From Methylovirgula sp. 4M-Z18 (GTDB lineage Bacteria; Pseudomonadota; Alphaproteobacteria; Rhizobiales; Beijerinckiaceae): a stretch of 64,000 nucleotides of DNA. Location of the stretch: positions 3,014,874 through 3,078,873 of the forward strand of contig NZ_CP149574.1 of assembly GCF_037890675.1 (NCBI RefSeq). The letters run 5' to 3'. The number at the start of each line of letters is the position of its first letter. Within the stretch, counting starts at the first letter, position 1. A model generated the notes under the pieces. It was not told where the DNA came from and made no database searches. It saw only the letters and a list, made by a program, of their open reading frames with translations. Positions 26,694 to 36,073 of the stretch are shown piece by piece. The translations under genes were made by a program, and so were the position numbers.

Positions 26694-27971
26694 ATGATCG
26701 AAGCTGATTTGTCCTGCCTTCCCGACGCTGCTCCCCGCCCGCGCAAGAAAACAGTCGGCGTCCTCGTCGGCCACGGCAAGGGTGCCGTGCAAGTTGGCGG
26801 CGATGCGCCGATTGTCGTGCAAAGCATGACCAATACTGATACGGCCGATGTGGAATCGACGGCGCGCCAGGTCGCCGCGCTCGCCCGCGCCGGATCGGAA
26901 CTGGTGCGCATCACGGTTGACCGGGACGAAGCCGCCGCTGCTGTGCCGAAGATCAAGGACCGGCTCGCCCAGATGCGCATCGATGTCCCGCTCGTCGGGG
27001 ACTTTCATTATATCGGCCACAAATTGCTGGCCGATCACCCCGCCTGCGCCGAAGCTTTGGACAAGTACCGCATCAATCCCGGCAATGTCGGCTTCAAGGA
27101 CAAGAAGGACCGGCAATTCTCCGCCATCGTCGAAATGGCGATCAAGCACGACAAGCCCGTGCGCATCGGCGCCAATTGGGGCTCGCTCGACCAGGAATTG
27201 CTCACCGCCTTGATGGATCAGAACGCCAAGCTCGCGCAACCGGCCGAGGCACGCGCCGTAACCCGCGAGGCCATGGTGCGCTCGGCCCTGTTCTCGGCCC
27301 AGCGCGCCGAGGAAATCGGCTTAGCCCGCAATAAGATCATTCTGTCGGCCAAGGTCTCGGCAGTGCAGGATCTCATTGCCGTCTACCGCATGCTCGCCGA
27401 GCGCGCCGATTATGCGATCCACCTCGGCCTGACCGAGGCGGGCATGGGTTCGAAAGGCATCGTCGCCTCCTCCGCCGCCATGGGCATTCTGCTGCAGGAC
27501 GGCATCGGCGACACGATCCGCGTCTCGCTCACCCCCGAGCCCAACGGCGACCGCACGCTTGAGGTGAAAGTCGCGCAAGAACTGCTGCAGACTATGGGGT
27601 TCCGCACCTTCGTGCCGCTGGTCGCCGCCTGCCCCGGGTGCGGGCGCACCACCTCGACCGTATTCCAGGAACTCGCGCGCGACATTCAGACCTGGATTTC
27701 CGCCTCCATGCCCGAGTGGAAGACGAAATATGCCGGTGTCGAAAATCTCAACGTCGCAGTGATGGGCTGCATCGTCAACGGACCAGGAGAGTCGAAACAT
27801 GCCGACATCGGCATCTCCCTACCCGGCACCGGCGAAACCCCGGCCGCGCCGGTGTTCATCGACGGGCAAAAGGCCATGACCTTGCGCGGCGCCGGCATTG
27901 CAGCCGAATTCAAGGGCATCGTCGACGATTACATCCAGCGGCGGTTCGGCGCAAAAAACGCCGCGGAATAA
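26694..27971 (+). CDS. ispG: 4-hydroxy-3-methylbut-2-en-1-yl diphosphate synthase IspG (GcpE)
   Basis: An iron-sulfur enzyme of the methylerythritol phosphate pathway converting methylerythritol cyclodiphosphate to HMBPP. At 425 residues it has the [15 protein letters not shown] start, [19 protein letters not shown] and [10 protein letters not shown]. The cluster ligands lie in [10 protein letters not shown], with a third cysteine in [10 protein letters not shown]. It is a lone pathway gene here, ending seven bases before a compact hairpin and converging on a LysE-type exporter. Confidence 0.97.
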   Translation: MIEADLSCLPDAAPRPRKKTVGVLVGHGKGAVQVGGDAPIVVQSMTNTDTADVESTARQVAALARAGSELVRITVDRDEAAAAVPKIKDRLAQMRIDVPLVGDFHYIGHKLLADHPACAEALDKYRINPGNVGFKDKKDRQFSAIVEMAIKHDKPVRIGANWGSLDQELLTALMDQNAKLAQPAEARAVTREAMVRSALFSAQRAEEIGLARNKIILSAKVSAVQDLIAVYRMLAERADYAIHLGLTEAGMGSKGIVASSAAMGILLQDGIGDTIRVSLTPEPNGDRTLEVKVAQELLQTMGFRTFVPLVAACPGCGRTTSTVFQELARDIQTWISASMPEWKTKYAGVENLNVAVMGCIVNGPGESKHADIGISLPGTGETPAAPVFIDGQKAMTLRGAGIAAEFKGIVDDYIQRRFGAKNAAE

Positions 27972-27977
27972 GCCAAC

Positions 27978-27992
27978 GCGGCACCGTGCCGC
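27978..27992. terminator. Compact hairpin between ispG and a convergent exporter gene
   Basis: GCGGCA (27978-27983) and TGCCGC (27987-27992) form a perfect 6-bp stem with a CCG loop, exactly filling the 21-base gap between the two stop codons. It could terminate either transcript, although no T-tract is present. Confidence 0.4.
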
Positions 27993-28619
27993 CTATTGCT
28001 GCTGCAGCGCCAACCGCGCGCCCAGGGCAAGATAGATCGCGCCCACCACGCGGCCCTGCCAGCGGCCGATGCGGCGATGGCTCTTGAGCCAGCTCCCGAC
28101 GCGGCTCGCCGCCAACGCCAAGAGCACCGAATAGACCACGCTCATGCCGGCAAAGACCAGGCCGAGCATCGCGAGTTGGCCGGCGACGGCGCCATGGTCG
28201 GGCCGCACGAATTGCGGCAGAAACGCCAGGAAGAAAAGGGCTGTCTTGGGATTGAGCAGTTCGGCGAGAATCGCCTGCCGGAAGGCGAGCGAAGGCGTGA
28301 CGCGCCGCGCAGCGGCAAATTGCAGATCGGCACCGCCTTCTTTCAACGCCCGGATCCCGAGATACAGCAGATAGAGAACCCCGGCATATTTCACGATGCT
28401 GAAGGCCAGGGCCGAGGTCATCAGAACGGCCGAGAGGCCGATCGTGGCGAGAACGGTATGGAGAAGATCGCCGCACGCGATTCCCAACCCGCAGGCCATG
28501 CCGACACGATGGCCGCCGGTCGTCGCCTGTGCAATAACCAGGAGAACGGCCGGGCCCGGGATGAGAAAGAGGCCCAAGACCACCGCCATATAGGTGAGCA
28601 GCGTGTGGGGATCGATCAT
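27993..28619 (-). CDS. LysE/RhtB-family exporter (second copy)
   Basis: A 208-residue exporter with the LIPGPAVLLVIAQATTGGHRVGMACGLGIACGD motif, where PGP ends the first helix as in the LysE/RhtB superfamily. About six membrane segments are seen. ATG 28619 (MIDPHTLLTYMAVV) is preferred over the far longer frame to 28730 because the family starts right before helix 1. Substrate unknown. It converges on ispG. Similarity to the 20195 copy is at family level only. Confidence 0.87.
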   Translation of the reverse strand: MIDPHTLLTYMAVVLGLFLIPGPAVLLVIAQATTGGHRVGMACGLGIACGDLLHTVLATIGLSAVLMTSALAFSIVKYAGVLYLLYLGIRALKEGGADLQFAAARRVTPSLAFRQAILAELLNPKTALFFLAFLPQFVRPDHGAVAGQLAMLGLVFAGMSVVYSVLLALAASRVGSWLKSHRRIGRWQGRVVGAIYLALGARLALQQQ

Positions 28620-28816
28620 GCGGCATGGCTCCGAAAATGCTCGTTCCACCAAGCCACGGCCTGGGCGATACCGCAAGTGGGAGAAGAAGGAAACCACGAT
28701 CAGACTGATATGGCGCGTCATTTCGATCATCGGGCGTCATAAGATTTTGCAAGGATGCCGCCGCCCCGGCAGTGCGGTGGCCAGGGCGGCGGCAACGACC
28801 TGTCCTGCGTGCAGCG

Positions 28817-29233
28817 TCAGGCCGCCGCGACGGCGGCCCCGATTTCTTGGTTCGTCATGGCGCGGCCGTTGAAGTTCCACGCGCCATCCACCGCGTGGAC
28901 CACATTGATGAAGATCTTGTCCCGCGGCTGCTTGCCGCCGGACATTTCGTAAATGATGTCCGTGGCTTCGGCGAAATAGCCCTCCTGCACCTTGCGGTCG
29001 GTGAAGGCGAAGGACGGCACTTTCCACTCGATGAAGGCCACCGGCGTCTCCTCCATGCCGGTGAAGGTCGCGTTTTTCGACAGGACGTGCAACGAGCCGA
29101 CGACATTCGGGGTCATAACGGCATTGCCGGTGAGGCCATGCCACTTGAGCATGGCTTCGGACAGGCGGGCAAAGGCGATTTTTTCTTGGCCCGCGGGCAC
29201 GACGCCTTCGGTCAGGGTAAGCGTGAGAGGCAT
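28817..29233 (-). CDS. Tautomerase-superfamily (4-oxalocrotonate tautomerase-like) protein
   Basis: A 138-residue protein that starts MPLTLTLTEGVVPAGQEKIAFARL, giving the Pro1 that acts as catalytic base in tautomerases after Met removal. The second half (FINVVHAVDGAWNFNGRAMTN) fits the later repeat of a fused tautomerase unit. It probably acts on an enol or keto substrate; none can be named. The ATG has AGGA six bases upstream. It is divergent from a TetR regulator with a 150-base shared gap holding an inverted repeat, so it is probably that regulator's target. Confidence 0.8.
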   Translation of the reverse strand: MPLTLTLTEGVVPAGQEKIAFARLSEAMLKWHGLTGNAVMTPNVVGSLHVLSKNATFTGMEETPVAFIEWKVPSFAFTDRKVQEGYFAEATDIIYEMSGGKQPRDKIFINVVHAVDGAWNFNGRAMTNQEIGAAVAAA

Positions 29234-29304
29234 GAGGTTTCCTTTCAAATCCGATCGATGATACGGCCATTCGGCTCGTCGTAGGCGCTTAAATAACGCT
29301 TGCT

Positions 29305-29320
29305 CTCTATCTATATAGAG
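29305..29320. promoter_or_regulatory. Inverted repeat in the tautomerase-TetR gap
   Basis: CTCTAT (29305-29310) and ATAGAG (29315-29320) are perfect inverted half-sites with a 4-bp spacer. AGAG...CTCT (29317-29330) overlaps as a second imperfect pair. The location between divergent tautomerase and TetR genes fits a TetR operator that also covers a TATATA promoter element. Confidence 0.45.
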
Positions 29321-29383
29321 TGGATGCTCTTTATGCAAGACAAAAGAGAGCGATCGGTGTGAACGAGTAAGAAAGGCCAGTGC

Positions 29384-29962
29384 ATGCGCTATTCGACGGA
29401 ACATAAGGAACAGACGCGCACGAAGATTCTGGACGCCGCGGCACGCCGTTTCCGCGCCGAAGGCTATGACGGCCTCGGCATCGATGGGCTTGCCAAGGCG
29501 GCCGGGGTCACCAACGGCGCTTTCTACGGCCATTTCGCCTCAAAGGCCGATGCCTTCCGGGAAGTTGCGGCGCAAGGCCTCGCCGAACTGCGCCAAGGAA
29601 TCGAGCATTACCGGGCGGAACGGGGCGAAAGCTGGCTCGCCGACTTCGTGCACTTTTATTACAGCGCGCCGAAACTGGATTGCCCGGAAGACATCTGCGG
29701 GCTGCCAAGTTTCGCGCCCGAGGTAGCGCGCGCGCCCGAGGAAACCCGCGCGGCCTTCGAGGCGCAATTGCGCACGGTTGCCGAAGCAGTCGCCGCCGGC
29801 CTGCCCGGCGATGCCAAGGCGAGCGAGGACAAAGCCTGGATCGTGCTGGCCATGCTGGCCGGCGGCGTGACCCTGGCCCGTTCCGTCAATGACCTGGAAT
29901 TGAAAAAGCGAATGACCTCAGCGCTTGAGGCGGCGGTCATCCAGATGGGAAGCGAAGATTAG
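29384..29962 (+). CDS. TetR/AcrR-family transcriptional regulator
   Basis: A 192-residue repressor. The N-terminal DNA-binding domain is ILDAAARRFRAEGYDGLGIDGLAKAAGVTNGAFYGHFASKADAF, and the C-terminal helical ligand domain ends VNDLELKKRMTSALEAAV. Start ATG 29384 sits after a weak AGG. The gene is divergent from the tautomerase and is the likely regulator of both, through the inverted repeat at 29305-29320. The inducer is unknown; the tautomerase substrate or a xenobiotic is possible. Confidence 0.88.
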   Translation: MRYSTEHKEQTRTKILDAAARRFRAEGYDGLGIDGLAKAAGVTNGAFYGHFASKADAFREVAAQGLAELRQGIEHYRAERGESWLADFVHFYYSAPKLDCPEDICGLPSFAPEVARAPEETRAAFEAQLRTVAEAVAAGLPGDAKASEDKAWIVLAMLAGGVTLARSVNDLELKKRMTSALEAAVIQMGSED

Positions 29963-29973
29963 GAGCGCCGCGT

Positions 29974-30828
29974 TCAGATCTCATGCACGGGAATCGGCGG
30001 CTGATAGCGCAGGCCGTCGCCGCGGCTGCCGAAGAAGCGGATTTGATGCACTTCCTCGCGCGCCAACACCGGCGTGAGCCAGCGGGCGATATGCGCCGCC
30101 CATGTGAGTGCCCCCTGCTCGGTCCCGATCAGATCCTGCCGCACCTCCAGCAAGAGGCTGGCGAGACCGCGCCGGGTCGAATGTTCGTGCAGCGTGTCGC
30201 CCACAAGCGCGCCGTCATAGGGCTCGTTGTCTCCGCCGATGATGTCCTGCTCGCGACCGACTTCCTGCAGGAACGGTTTCGGCATGCGGTAATCGCGATC
30301 CCACAGAACGGTAATGTGCCAGGGCCGGGGTACGCCCTTCCAGGCATTGGTGAAAGAATGGACCGACACGATGGCTGGGACGACCCCGGTCGCCAGCATC
30401 GCGTCCAAAACCGCGCACACCTCGTCACGGTAGGGTTGCCAGAACCGCGCCCGGCGATAGGCGACCTCGTCGGCATCCGCATAGCCGTTGCCGGGAATGA
30501 TCGCCCCATCGGACAGGCGCATGACGAGCGTCGGATCATCCCCGCCGCGGTTCGGGTCGATCAGCAATCGCGAATAGGTGGTGAGCACGGCCGGCGCATG
30601 AAAATGCGCGGCGAGCGCGCGCGTCATCGTCTCGGCGCCGATGTCATAGGCGATGTGCCGCTGAAATTGTTCGGGCGGCAGGCCCAAATCCTCGTATTCG
30701 GGCGGCAGGACGTTGCGGGCGTGATCGCACAGGAACAACACGCCGCAGTCCAGATTGCCGGCGATGTTCAAAACGGGTTGGAAGGGCGAACACGATTGCA
30801 GCATGACCAACGACGAAGGAGCAAACAT
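29974..30828 (-). CDS. N-formylglutamate amidohydrolase family protein (first paralogue)
   Basis: A hydrolase of about 284 residues of the N-formylglutamate deformylase / FGase family. FLCDHARNVLPPEYEDLGLPPEQFQRHIAYDIGA carries the first metal histidine, with TYSRLLIDPNRGGDDPTLV, SVHSFTNAW and the C-terminal LLEVRQDLIGTEQG as further family parts. It would release formate from formyl-amino acids or act on a related amide; the hut pathway is not present here, so the substrate is open. ATG 30828 is preferred; the frame extends to 30894. A second family member is at 53207. Confidence 0.87.
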   Translation of the reverse strand: MFAPSSLVMLQSCSPFQPVLNIAGNLDCGVLFLCDHARNVLPPEYEDLGLPPEQFQRHIAYDIGAETMTRALAAHFHAPAVLTTYSRLLIDPNRGGDDPTLVMRLSDGAIIPGNGYADADEVAYRRARFWQPYRDEVCAVLDAMLATGVVPAIVSVHSFTNAWKGVPRPWHITVLWDRDYRMPKPFLQEVGREQDIIGGDNEPYDGALVGDTLHEHSTRRGLASLLLEVRQDLIGTEQGALTWAAHIARWLTPVLAREEVHQIRFFGSRGDGLRYQPPIPVHEI

Positions 30829-31080
30829 TTCACTCAAGAATCGCCTACCTCGAAACAGCTCTCGACGCACCTGCGATTCCGCACAGTGCGACAATCGTTC
30901 CCATGATCAGCGAAAATATGTTGCTTTATCGCTAATATGAAAAAATTGTCTGCCATAATGCTTTGCACGAAGCGCCTTTTACCGTCGATGAGCGTATGCT
31001 TTTCGTGCAGAACAACGCTGGCGTCGGATTCGGTCCATTTCGTCGCTCTTAAGATACAATGAGTATTTAGGCCCCTCCCC

Positions 31081-32004
31081 ATGCTGAAAGCCAGCCCTCA
31101 ACCCACGTCCGGTACGCAGGCCAACGCGATGCTGGCCCTTATCGCCGGCGCTTTCGCCATGGGCCTTTCGCCGATTTTCGTGCGCTTCGCGGTCGCCGGT
31201 GGCGTCGGCCCCTATACCAGCGCCTTTTGGCGCGTGCTTCTCGCCTTGCCGCTCCTGTGGCTGTGGATGCAGGTCGAAGAATGCGACCCGCATGTGCGGC
31301 GCCAATCCTTCCCGCTCGGCACAATTCTTGCGGGCGCGGCTTTTACCGGCGATTTGTTCTTCTGGCACCTCTCGATCGTCCACACCACGGTCGCCAATGC
31401 CACATTCTTTGCCACAACCGCGCCGGTTTGGGTGGTGATCGCCGGCTTCCTGATCTTTCGGCACAAGGTTGCGCCGAGCGTGCTTGCGGGCCTCGTCCTT
31501 TGTCTCGCCGGCGGCGCATCCCTGATGTGGCAAAGCATGGCGGTCCGCCCCGACCGGGTAATGGGCGACCTGTTCGGCGTCGCGACGGCGATTTTCTTCG
31601 GCCTCTATTTCCTGTGCGTGCAATCGGCGCGTGGCCGCGCCGGGGCGGCCAGGGTGACATTCGAGCTCTCTCTGGTCACTGCTGCGCTGCTGTTCGTGAT
31701 CGCCCTCATCACGGAGCGCAAATTCCTGCCCGATACGCTCTCGGGCGCCCTGGCCCTCCTCGCCCTAGCTTGGCTCAGCCATGCCGGCGGCCAAGGCCTG
31801 CTGTCGATTGCCCTCGGTCGCCTTCCGGTTGTCTTCTCCTCGCTGGTAATCTTCCTCGAAGCCCTCGCCGCGGCCTTCTTCGGCTGGCTGTTCCTGCATG
31901 AGCCGGTCACATGGATCCAGATTGGCGGCGGCCTCCTGATCCTGATCGGCATCTGGGTCGCGCGGCCGCGCGAAGGGGACGGGCAGATCGAGGCGAATAT
32001 CTGA
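31081..32004 (+). CDS. EamA/DMT-family transporter
   Basis: A 307-residue inner-membrane protein of ten predicted helices arranged as two EamA repeats, starting MLKASPQPTSGTQANAMLALIAGAFAMG. Typical motifs are FWRVLLALPLLWLW in the first half and GLLSIALGRLPVVFSSLVIFLEALAAAFFGWLFLHEPVTWIQ in the second. It is an exporter of a metabolite or drug with unknown substrate. The upstream gap contains an 8-bp inverted repeat TGCACGAA/TTCGTGCA at 30964 and 31002. No operon partner is evident. Confidence 0.88.
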   Translation: MLKASPQPTSGTQANAMLALIAGAFAMGLSPIFVRFAVAGGVGPYTSAFWRVLLALPLLWLWMQVEECDPHVRRQSFPLGTILAGAAFTGDLFFWHLSIVHTTVANATFFATTAPVWVVIAGFLIFRHKVAPSVLAGLVLCLAGGASLMWQSMAVRPDRVMGDLFGVATAIFFGLYFLCVQSARGRAGAARVTFELSLVTAALLFVIALITERKFLPDTLSGALALLALAWLSHAGGQGLLSIALGRLPVVFSSLVIFLEALAAAFFGWLFLHEPVTWIQIGGGLLILIGIWVARPREGDGQIEANI

Positions 32005-32260
32005 CCGGCAAGCCTGCGGGTGCGCGCTTTCGCCTCAGCGCCCGCGCCATCCTTGGGCGAGCCCGGCGGGTTTCATGCCAAAAGCGCGTCCTTTTCGCCC
32101 CAGCAAGGATTTTTGCGCTTCGCCGCGTGCCGATTCCGCCGGCGAAAGCAAAAGATCCGCCTCGGATTGTCATCGGATCGCCATGAAAGATGAACAAATG
32201 GATTGCCTAGAAAAACGAAAATTGACATGAGTGCATTCGGGCCTGGGCGCACAGGATCAA

Positions 32261-32692
32261 ATGATGCATTTGGGAACAAGTTTAAAGGTTTATATCGGAA
32301 CAATTGTCTGCGCGCTCGGTTTGACCGCAGGTGCGGCGCGGGCAGACTTTCGCATCTGCAACAATACGGCCAATCGCATCAGCATCGCGCTGGCCTATAC
32401 GAGCGGCGAAACGTGGACCACCGAAGGCTGGTGGAACATCAAGGCCAACAATTGCGACACGCTGGTCCGTGGCGCGCTGACAGCCCAATATTATTACGTC
32501 TACGGCATGGACGAGCGCGGCGGCGAGTGGAAGGGCAAGACCTTCATGTGCACCCGCGACCATGAATTCAAAATCGAGGGCATCGAGAATTGCTACGCGC
32601 GCGGTTTCGACCGCACCGGCTTCTTTGAAGTCGATACCGGCAAGGATGCGAAAACCTGGACCGTTCAGCTCACCGACCCAGCTAAGCCATAA
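32261..32692 (+). CDS. DUF1036 secreted protein
   Basis: A 143-residue protein of DUF1036, widespread in alphaproteobacteria. A signal peptide (MMHLGTSLKVYIGTIVCALGLTAGAARA) precedes DFRICNNTANRISIALAYTSGETWTTEGWWNIKANNCDTL, and four cysteines are likely to form two disulfides. Function is unknown; the family is predicted to be periplasmic. The start follows AGGATCAA. It lies 26 bases before pyk on the same strand, a linkage seen in several Hyphomicrobiales genomes as I recall, so they may share a transcript. Confidence 0.85.
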   Translation: MMHLGTSLKVYIGTIVCALGLTAGAARADFRICNNTANRISIALAYTSGETWTTEGWWNIKANNCDTLVRGALTAQYYYVYGMDERGGEWKGKTFMCTRDHEFKIEGIENCYARGFDRTGFFEVDTGKDAKTWTVQLTDPAKP

Positions 32693-32718
32693 ACATAAAA
32701 CGAAGGAAAACGACCCCA

Positions 32719-34155
32719 ATGAGACGCCTCCGCCGAGTAAAGATCCTTGCCACGCTAGGTCCGGCTTCGCAGGACCCCGAAACGTTGATGGCCTTGTTCG
32801 AGGCAGGAGCCGACGTTTTCCGCATCAACATGAGCCATGCGAGCCATGACGCCATGCGCGAGCGCATCCGCATGATCCGCTCGATCGAGGAAAAGACCGG
32901 CCGTCCGGTCGGCATCCTGTGCGACCTGCAGGGGCCGAAATTACGGGTCGGCATCTTCAAGGACGATAGTGCAATGGTGGCCAAGGGGGCACAATTCGTC
33001 CTCGATTCCGATCCGACGCCGGGCGACGCCACCCGCGTGCACCTGCCCCATCCGGAGATTCTCGAGGCGCTGCGGCCCGGCCACACGGTGCTGATCGACG
33101 ACGGCAAGGTGAGCCTGCACATCGTCGAAGCCGACGGCAAAAAGGCCGTTGCCGTCGTCGACGTCGCCGGCAAGATTTCGAACAAGAAGGGTGTCAGCCT
33201 GCCCGACACCGAAATCCCCGTCTCCGCCATGACCGAAAAGGACCGCTCCGACCTCGAAGCGGCGCTGAACGAGGGCGTCGATTGGATCGCCGTCTCCTTC
33301 GTGCAGCGCCCCGAGGACGTGGCGGAAGTGAAGAAGATCGCGCGTGGCCGCGCGCTGGTGCTGGCCAAGATCGAAAAGCCGCAGGCCATCGCCCGCCTCA
33401 ACGAGATCATCGAAATCTCCGACGCGCTGATGGTGGCGCGCGGCGATCTGGGCGTCGAAATGCCGCTCGAAAAAGTGCCGGGCCTGCAGAAGCGCATCTG
33501 CCGCAACGCCCGCCGCCTCGGCAAGCCGGTGGTGGTGGCGACGCAGATGCTGGAATCGATGATCACCTCGCCGGTGCCGACCCGCGCCGAAGTGTCCGAC
33601 GTCGCGACCGCGGTGTTCGAAGGCGCCGATGCGGTCATGCTGTCGGCCGAAAGCGCCTCGGGCCAATATCCGATCGAGGCCGTGCGCACGATGAACCGCA
33701 TCGCCGAAGAGGTGGAATGCGACGATATCTACCGCTCGATCATCACCACACAGCGCACAACGCCGGAGCAGACGGGCGCGGACGCGATTGCGGTTGCCAC
33801 CCGCGACGTCGCGGAAACCCTCGACCTGAAAGCGATCGTCGCTTGGACGTCGTCGGGCTCGACCGCATTCCGCATTGCGCGCGAGCGGCCGGAATCGCCC
33901 ATTCTGGCACTGACCCCAAATCGCGATGCCGCACGCCGGCTCTGTCTCGTATGGGGTGTGCATTCGATCACGACGAAAGACGCGCATGACATCGACGACA
34001 TGGCCCTGCGCGCCTGCAAATTCGCGCATCGCGAGGATTTCGCCAAGGACGGCGAGCGCGTGATCGTCGTCGCCGGCGTGCCGTTCGGCACCCCCGGCGC
34101 CACCAATATGGTGCGCATCGCCTTCATCGACTCGCGCGATTGGGCGAAGAAGTAG
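32719..34155 (+). CDS. pyk: Pyruvate kinase
   Basis: A 478-residue glycolytic enzyme making pyruvate and ATP from phosphoenolpyruvate. ILATLGPASQDPETL, FRINMSHASH (active-site Arg), MVARGDLGVEMPLEKVP (metal and phosphate sites) and GKPVVVATQMLESMITSPVPTRAEVSDVATAV are all present. A C-terminal allosteric domain follows. The start ATG is supported by AAGGAAAAC upstream, and DUF1036 precedes it. It converges on an alpha/beta hydrolase gene with 7 bases between stops. Confidence 0.97.
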   Translation: MRRLRRVKILATLGPASQDPETLMALFEAGADVFRINMSHASHDAMRERIRMIRSIEEKTGRPVGILCDLQGPKLRVGIFKDDSAMVAKGAQFVLDSDPTPGDATRVHLPHPEILEALRPGHTVLIDDGKVSLHIVEADGKKAVAVVDVAGKISNKKGVSLPDTEIPVSAMTEKDRSDLEAALNEGVDWIAVSFVQRPEDVAEVKKIARGRALVLAKIEKPQAIARLNEIIEISDALMVARGDLGVEMPLEKVPGLQKRICRNARRLGKPVVVATQMLESMITSPVPTRAEVSDVATAVFEGADAVMLSAESASGQYPIEAVRTMNRIAEEVECDDIYRSIITTQRTTPEQTGADAIAVATRDVAETLDLKAIVAWTSSGSTAFRIARERPESPILALTPNRDAARRLCLVWGVHSITTKDAHDIDDMALRACKFAHREDFAKDGERVIVVAGVPFGTPGATNMVRIAFIDSRDWAKK

Positions 34156-34162
34156 CGAATGA

Positions 34163-35158
34163 TTAAAGGGCGAGCGCGAGCTCGCCCGCCCCGCGCGATT
34201 TCGCGAACACGTCGGCGATCGCTTCGAGCACCGCATCGGGCGCCGCGTAGTGCACCGAATGGCCGACGCCGGGCAGAACCTTCAGCGTCGCGCCCGGAAT
34301 GGCGCGCGCGCAATTGTAGGAATGAATGTCGGCATAGACGATCTGGTCGCGGTCGCCGGTCAAAATGGCCGTCGGCACCGCGATTTCGTGCAATTTCTGC
34401 GATTGCTCGCAGACATAATCGTAAAGACCGACCATATCCTGCGCATTCGCCTTGAACTCGCGCGTGCGCAAGATCAGCGACGCATTGGCGCGCGCGATAT
34501 AGTCCTGCGGGATCTCGTTCGGCAGGAAGACATGCGCGACATTGCGCGCGAAAGTCATGAGGCCGACCGGCATGACCAGCAGGCGGCAAAAGATCTCGCC
34601 CAAAATGCGTTTGGCCGCCGGCGCATAATACCAATTGACCTTGCCGCCCGGCCACGGGTGGGTCGCGGGCGCGAGCAGCACCAGGCCTTGCGTGAAATCG
34701 CGGTGCTGCAGGGCAAACGTATTGGCGAGCGCGCCGGACCAGGAAAAGCCGGCGACAATGGAGCGGGTGATGCCGATCTTGGCCAAAGCCGCGTGAATCA
34801 GCGCCGCCTGTCCGCTCGGCGAAGCGGCGACGAGGGCGGAAAAGCGGTCGCTCCAGCCGTGGCCGGGGCGGTCGATCGCGATCACCTGGTAGCCGGCCGC
34901 AACCAGTTGCGGGCCAAGCGCGGCGATCATATCGGCCTGATTGCCGCTCGCGCCATGCAGCAGCAGCACATTGGCGCGCGGCTCCTGCACGGGGCTCAAT
35001 TTCGTATAGTGCAGACGGCCGCCGGGCAGGTCGATAAACGCCCCAGTCGGCGGAAACCGGCGCTCGATGCGGCGGGTCTGCCAGAGGTTGAAAAGAACGA
35101 GAAGCGACAGAAGCGCGAGCGCGACGAGGAGAATGGTCAATTTAGCCCTGCAACCCAA
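34163..35158 (-). CDS. Alpha/beta-fold hydrolase with N-terminal membrane anchor
   Basis: A 331-residue hydrolase anchored by one hydrophobic segment (LTILLVALALLSLLVLFNLW, residues 7-26). The oxyanion region is LLLHGASGNQADMI, the nucleophile elbow GFSWSG, the acid Asp in LTGDRDQIVYADI and the base His in LPGVGHSVHYAAP, giving a complete Ser-Asp-His triad. Substrate is unknown, probably an ester or amide. A hairpin overlapping the 3' end of the gene, GGGCGAGC/GCTCGCCC at 34168-34187, is followed on the minus strand by TTTAATCATT and may end the transcript. Confidence 0.86.
   Translation of the reverse strand: MGCRAKLTILLVALALLSLLVLFNLWQTRRIERRFPPTGAFIDLPGGRLHYTKLSPVQEPRANVLLLHGASGNQADMIAALGPQLVAAGYQVIAIDRPGHGWSDRFSALVAASPSGQAALIHAALAKIGITRSIVAGFSWSGALANTFALQHRDFTQGLVLLAPATHPWPGGKVNWYYAPAAKRILGEIFCRLLVMPVGLMTFARNVAHVFLPNEIPQDYIARANASLILRTREFKANAQDMVGLYDYVCEQSQKLHEIAVPTAILTGDRDQIVYADIHSYNCARAIPGATLKVLPGVGHSVHYAAPDAVLEAIADVFAKSRGAGELALAL
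34168..34187 (-). terminator. Hairpin overlapping the end of the alpha/beta hydrolase gene
   Basis: GGGCGAGC (34168-34175) and GCTCGCCC (34180-34187) form an 8-bp perfect stem with a GCGA loop. On the minus strand it precedes TTTAATCATT, so it could be the hydrolase terminator with the stop codon TAA inside the T-rich tail. It also lies 13 bases past the pyk stop. Confidence 0.5.
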
Positions 35159-35281
35159 CCGAATCCGTGAAAACCGTACACGCCGCCCTTGCGGACATAA
35201 AAAGCCCGCCCAAAAATGCAGCGCTCGGGACGAAGTTCTAACATAAAACTGTAATAAAAGGCTAAAATGTGGCGCTACTAC

Positions 35282-35884
35282 TTAAAGCGAGCGTCCGTCG
35301 ATCTCGACCGCCAACTTGTCGACCAATTTCTTGACCTGCGGTTCGGACGGATAGAGCTTCAGCACGGCGCGGTAGGCCTCGAGCGCGCCCTTGTCGTCGC
35401 CCTCCGACTGCAGAATCCCGCCGAGGCTGACTAGCGCCTCGAAATGGCGCGGCTCGAGCGCCAGAACGTGGGCGAGGTCGCGCACCGCGTCGTCCTCGTT
35501 GCCCATCTTGAACTGCAGATTGGCGAGCTGATTCCAGGCTTCCGCCCAATCGGGCTGCAGATCGGTGACCCGGGTCATCAGGGTCAGCGCCAGATCGTCG
35601 GCGCCGGCATTACCGGCCGCAACCGCGCGCTGCATCAGAAGATCGGCGGTGTCGGAGCCCGATTTCAGCCACATCCGCTGAATGACCGTGGCGATGCCCT
35701 GCGCCTCTTCCGGATCCTTGGTGCTGGCGAGCCGCTGGAACAATTCGTCCATCATCGCCTTGCCGGGACTTTGCACCTGATCGGAGACGGCGGCCGGCGG
35801 CTTCACGGCGCCATCGTCGGCCTGCGCGGACGGCATCGCCGCGAGCGCGAGAAGAACTGGCAATGCAAAAAGCCCGGAACGCAT
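35282..35884 (-). CDS. TPR-repeat periplasmic protein
   Basis: A 200-residue protein with a signal peptide (MRSGLFALPVLLALAAMPSAQA) and tetratricopeptide repeats: RAVAAGNAGADDLALTLMTRVTDLQPDWAEAWNQLANLQFKMGNEDDAVRDLAHVLALEPRHFEALVSLGGI. It is a likely scaffold for protein interaction in the periplasm; no enzyme motif is present. ATG 35884 is preferred to 35920 because it starts exactly at the signal peptide. It is co-oriented with, and located before, the hydrolase gene. Confidence 0.83.
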   Translation of the reverse strand: MRSGLFALPVLLALAAMPSAQADDGAVKPPAAVSDQVQSPGKAMMDELFQRLASTKDPEEAQGIATVIQRMWLKSGSDTADLLMQRAVAAGNAGADDLALTLMTRVTDLQPDWAEAWNQLANLQFKMGNEDDAVRDLAHVLALEPRHFEALVSLGGILQSEGDDKGALEAYRAVLKLYPSEPQVKKLVDKLAVEIDGRSL

Positions 35885-35947
35885 GCCCCAAAGATTAGGG
35901 CTGGATACCGGGCTCGTCAATGTGACGCGACCTGTCGACGCTTAAGC

Positions 35948-36073
35948 TTAGCCCTGGCGAGCCTTGTAGCGCTTCTGGGTCTTGTTGATGATGTAAACGC
36001 GGCCCTTGCGACGCACGAGCTGATTGTCGCGATGACGGGTACGCAAAGATTTCAACGAGTTACGGACTTTCAT
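35948..36073 (-). CDS. rpmJ: 50S ribosomal protein L36 (cysteine-free form)
   Basis: A 41-residue protein on the minus strand starting [20 protein letters not shown] and ending [10 protein letters not shown]. This matches L36, a small protein of the large ribosomal subunit. It lacks the four zinc-binding cysteines of the zinc-containing L36, as is usual in alphaproteobacteria. Its ATG (36073) is preceded by GGGGACATCCC. A 63-base gap separates it from the TPR gene. It is too short for routine ORF lists, so it is easily missed. Confidence 0.92.
   Translation of the reverse strand: MKVRNSLKSLRTRHRDNQLVRRKGRVYIINKTQKRYKARQG

Noticed and set aside
30964-31009. 8-bp inverted repeat TGCACGAA/TTCGTGCA before the EamA gene
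   Set aside because: The 30-base separation and lack of a linked regulator make an operator or hairpin unconvincing.
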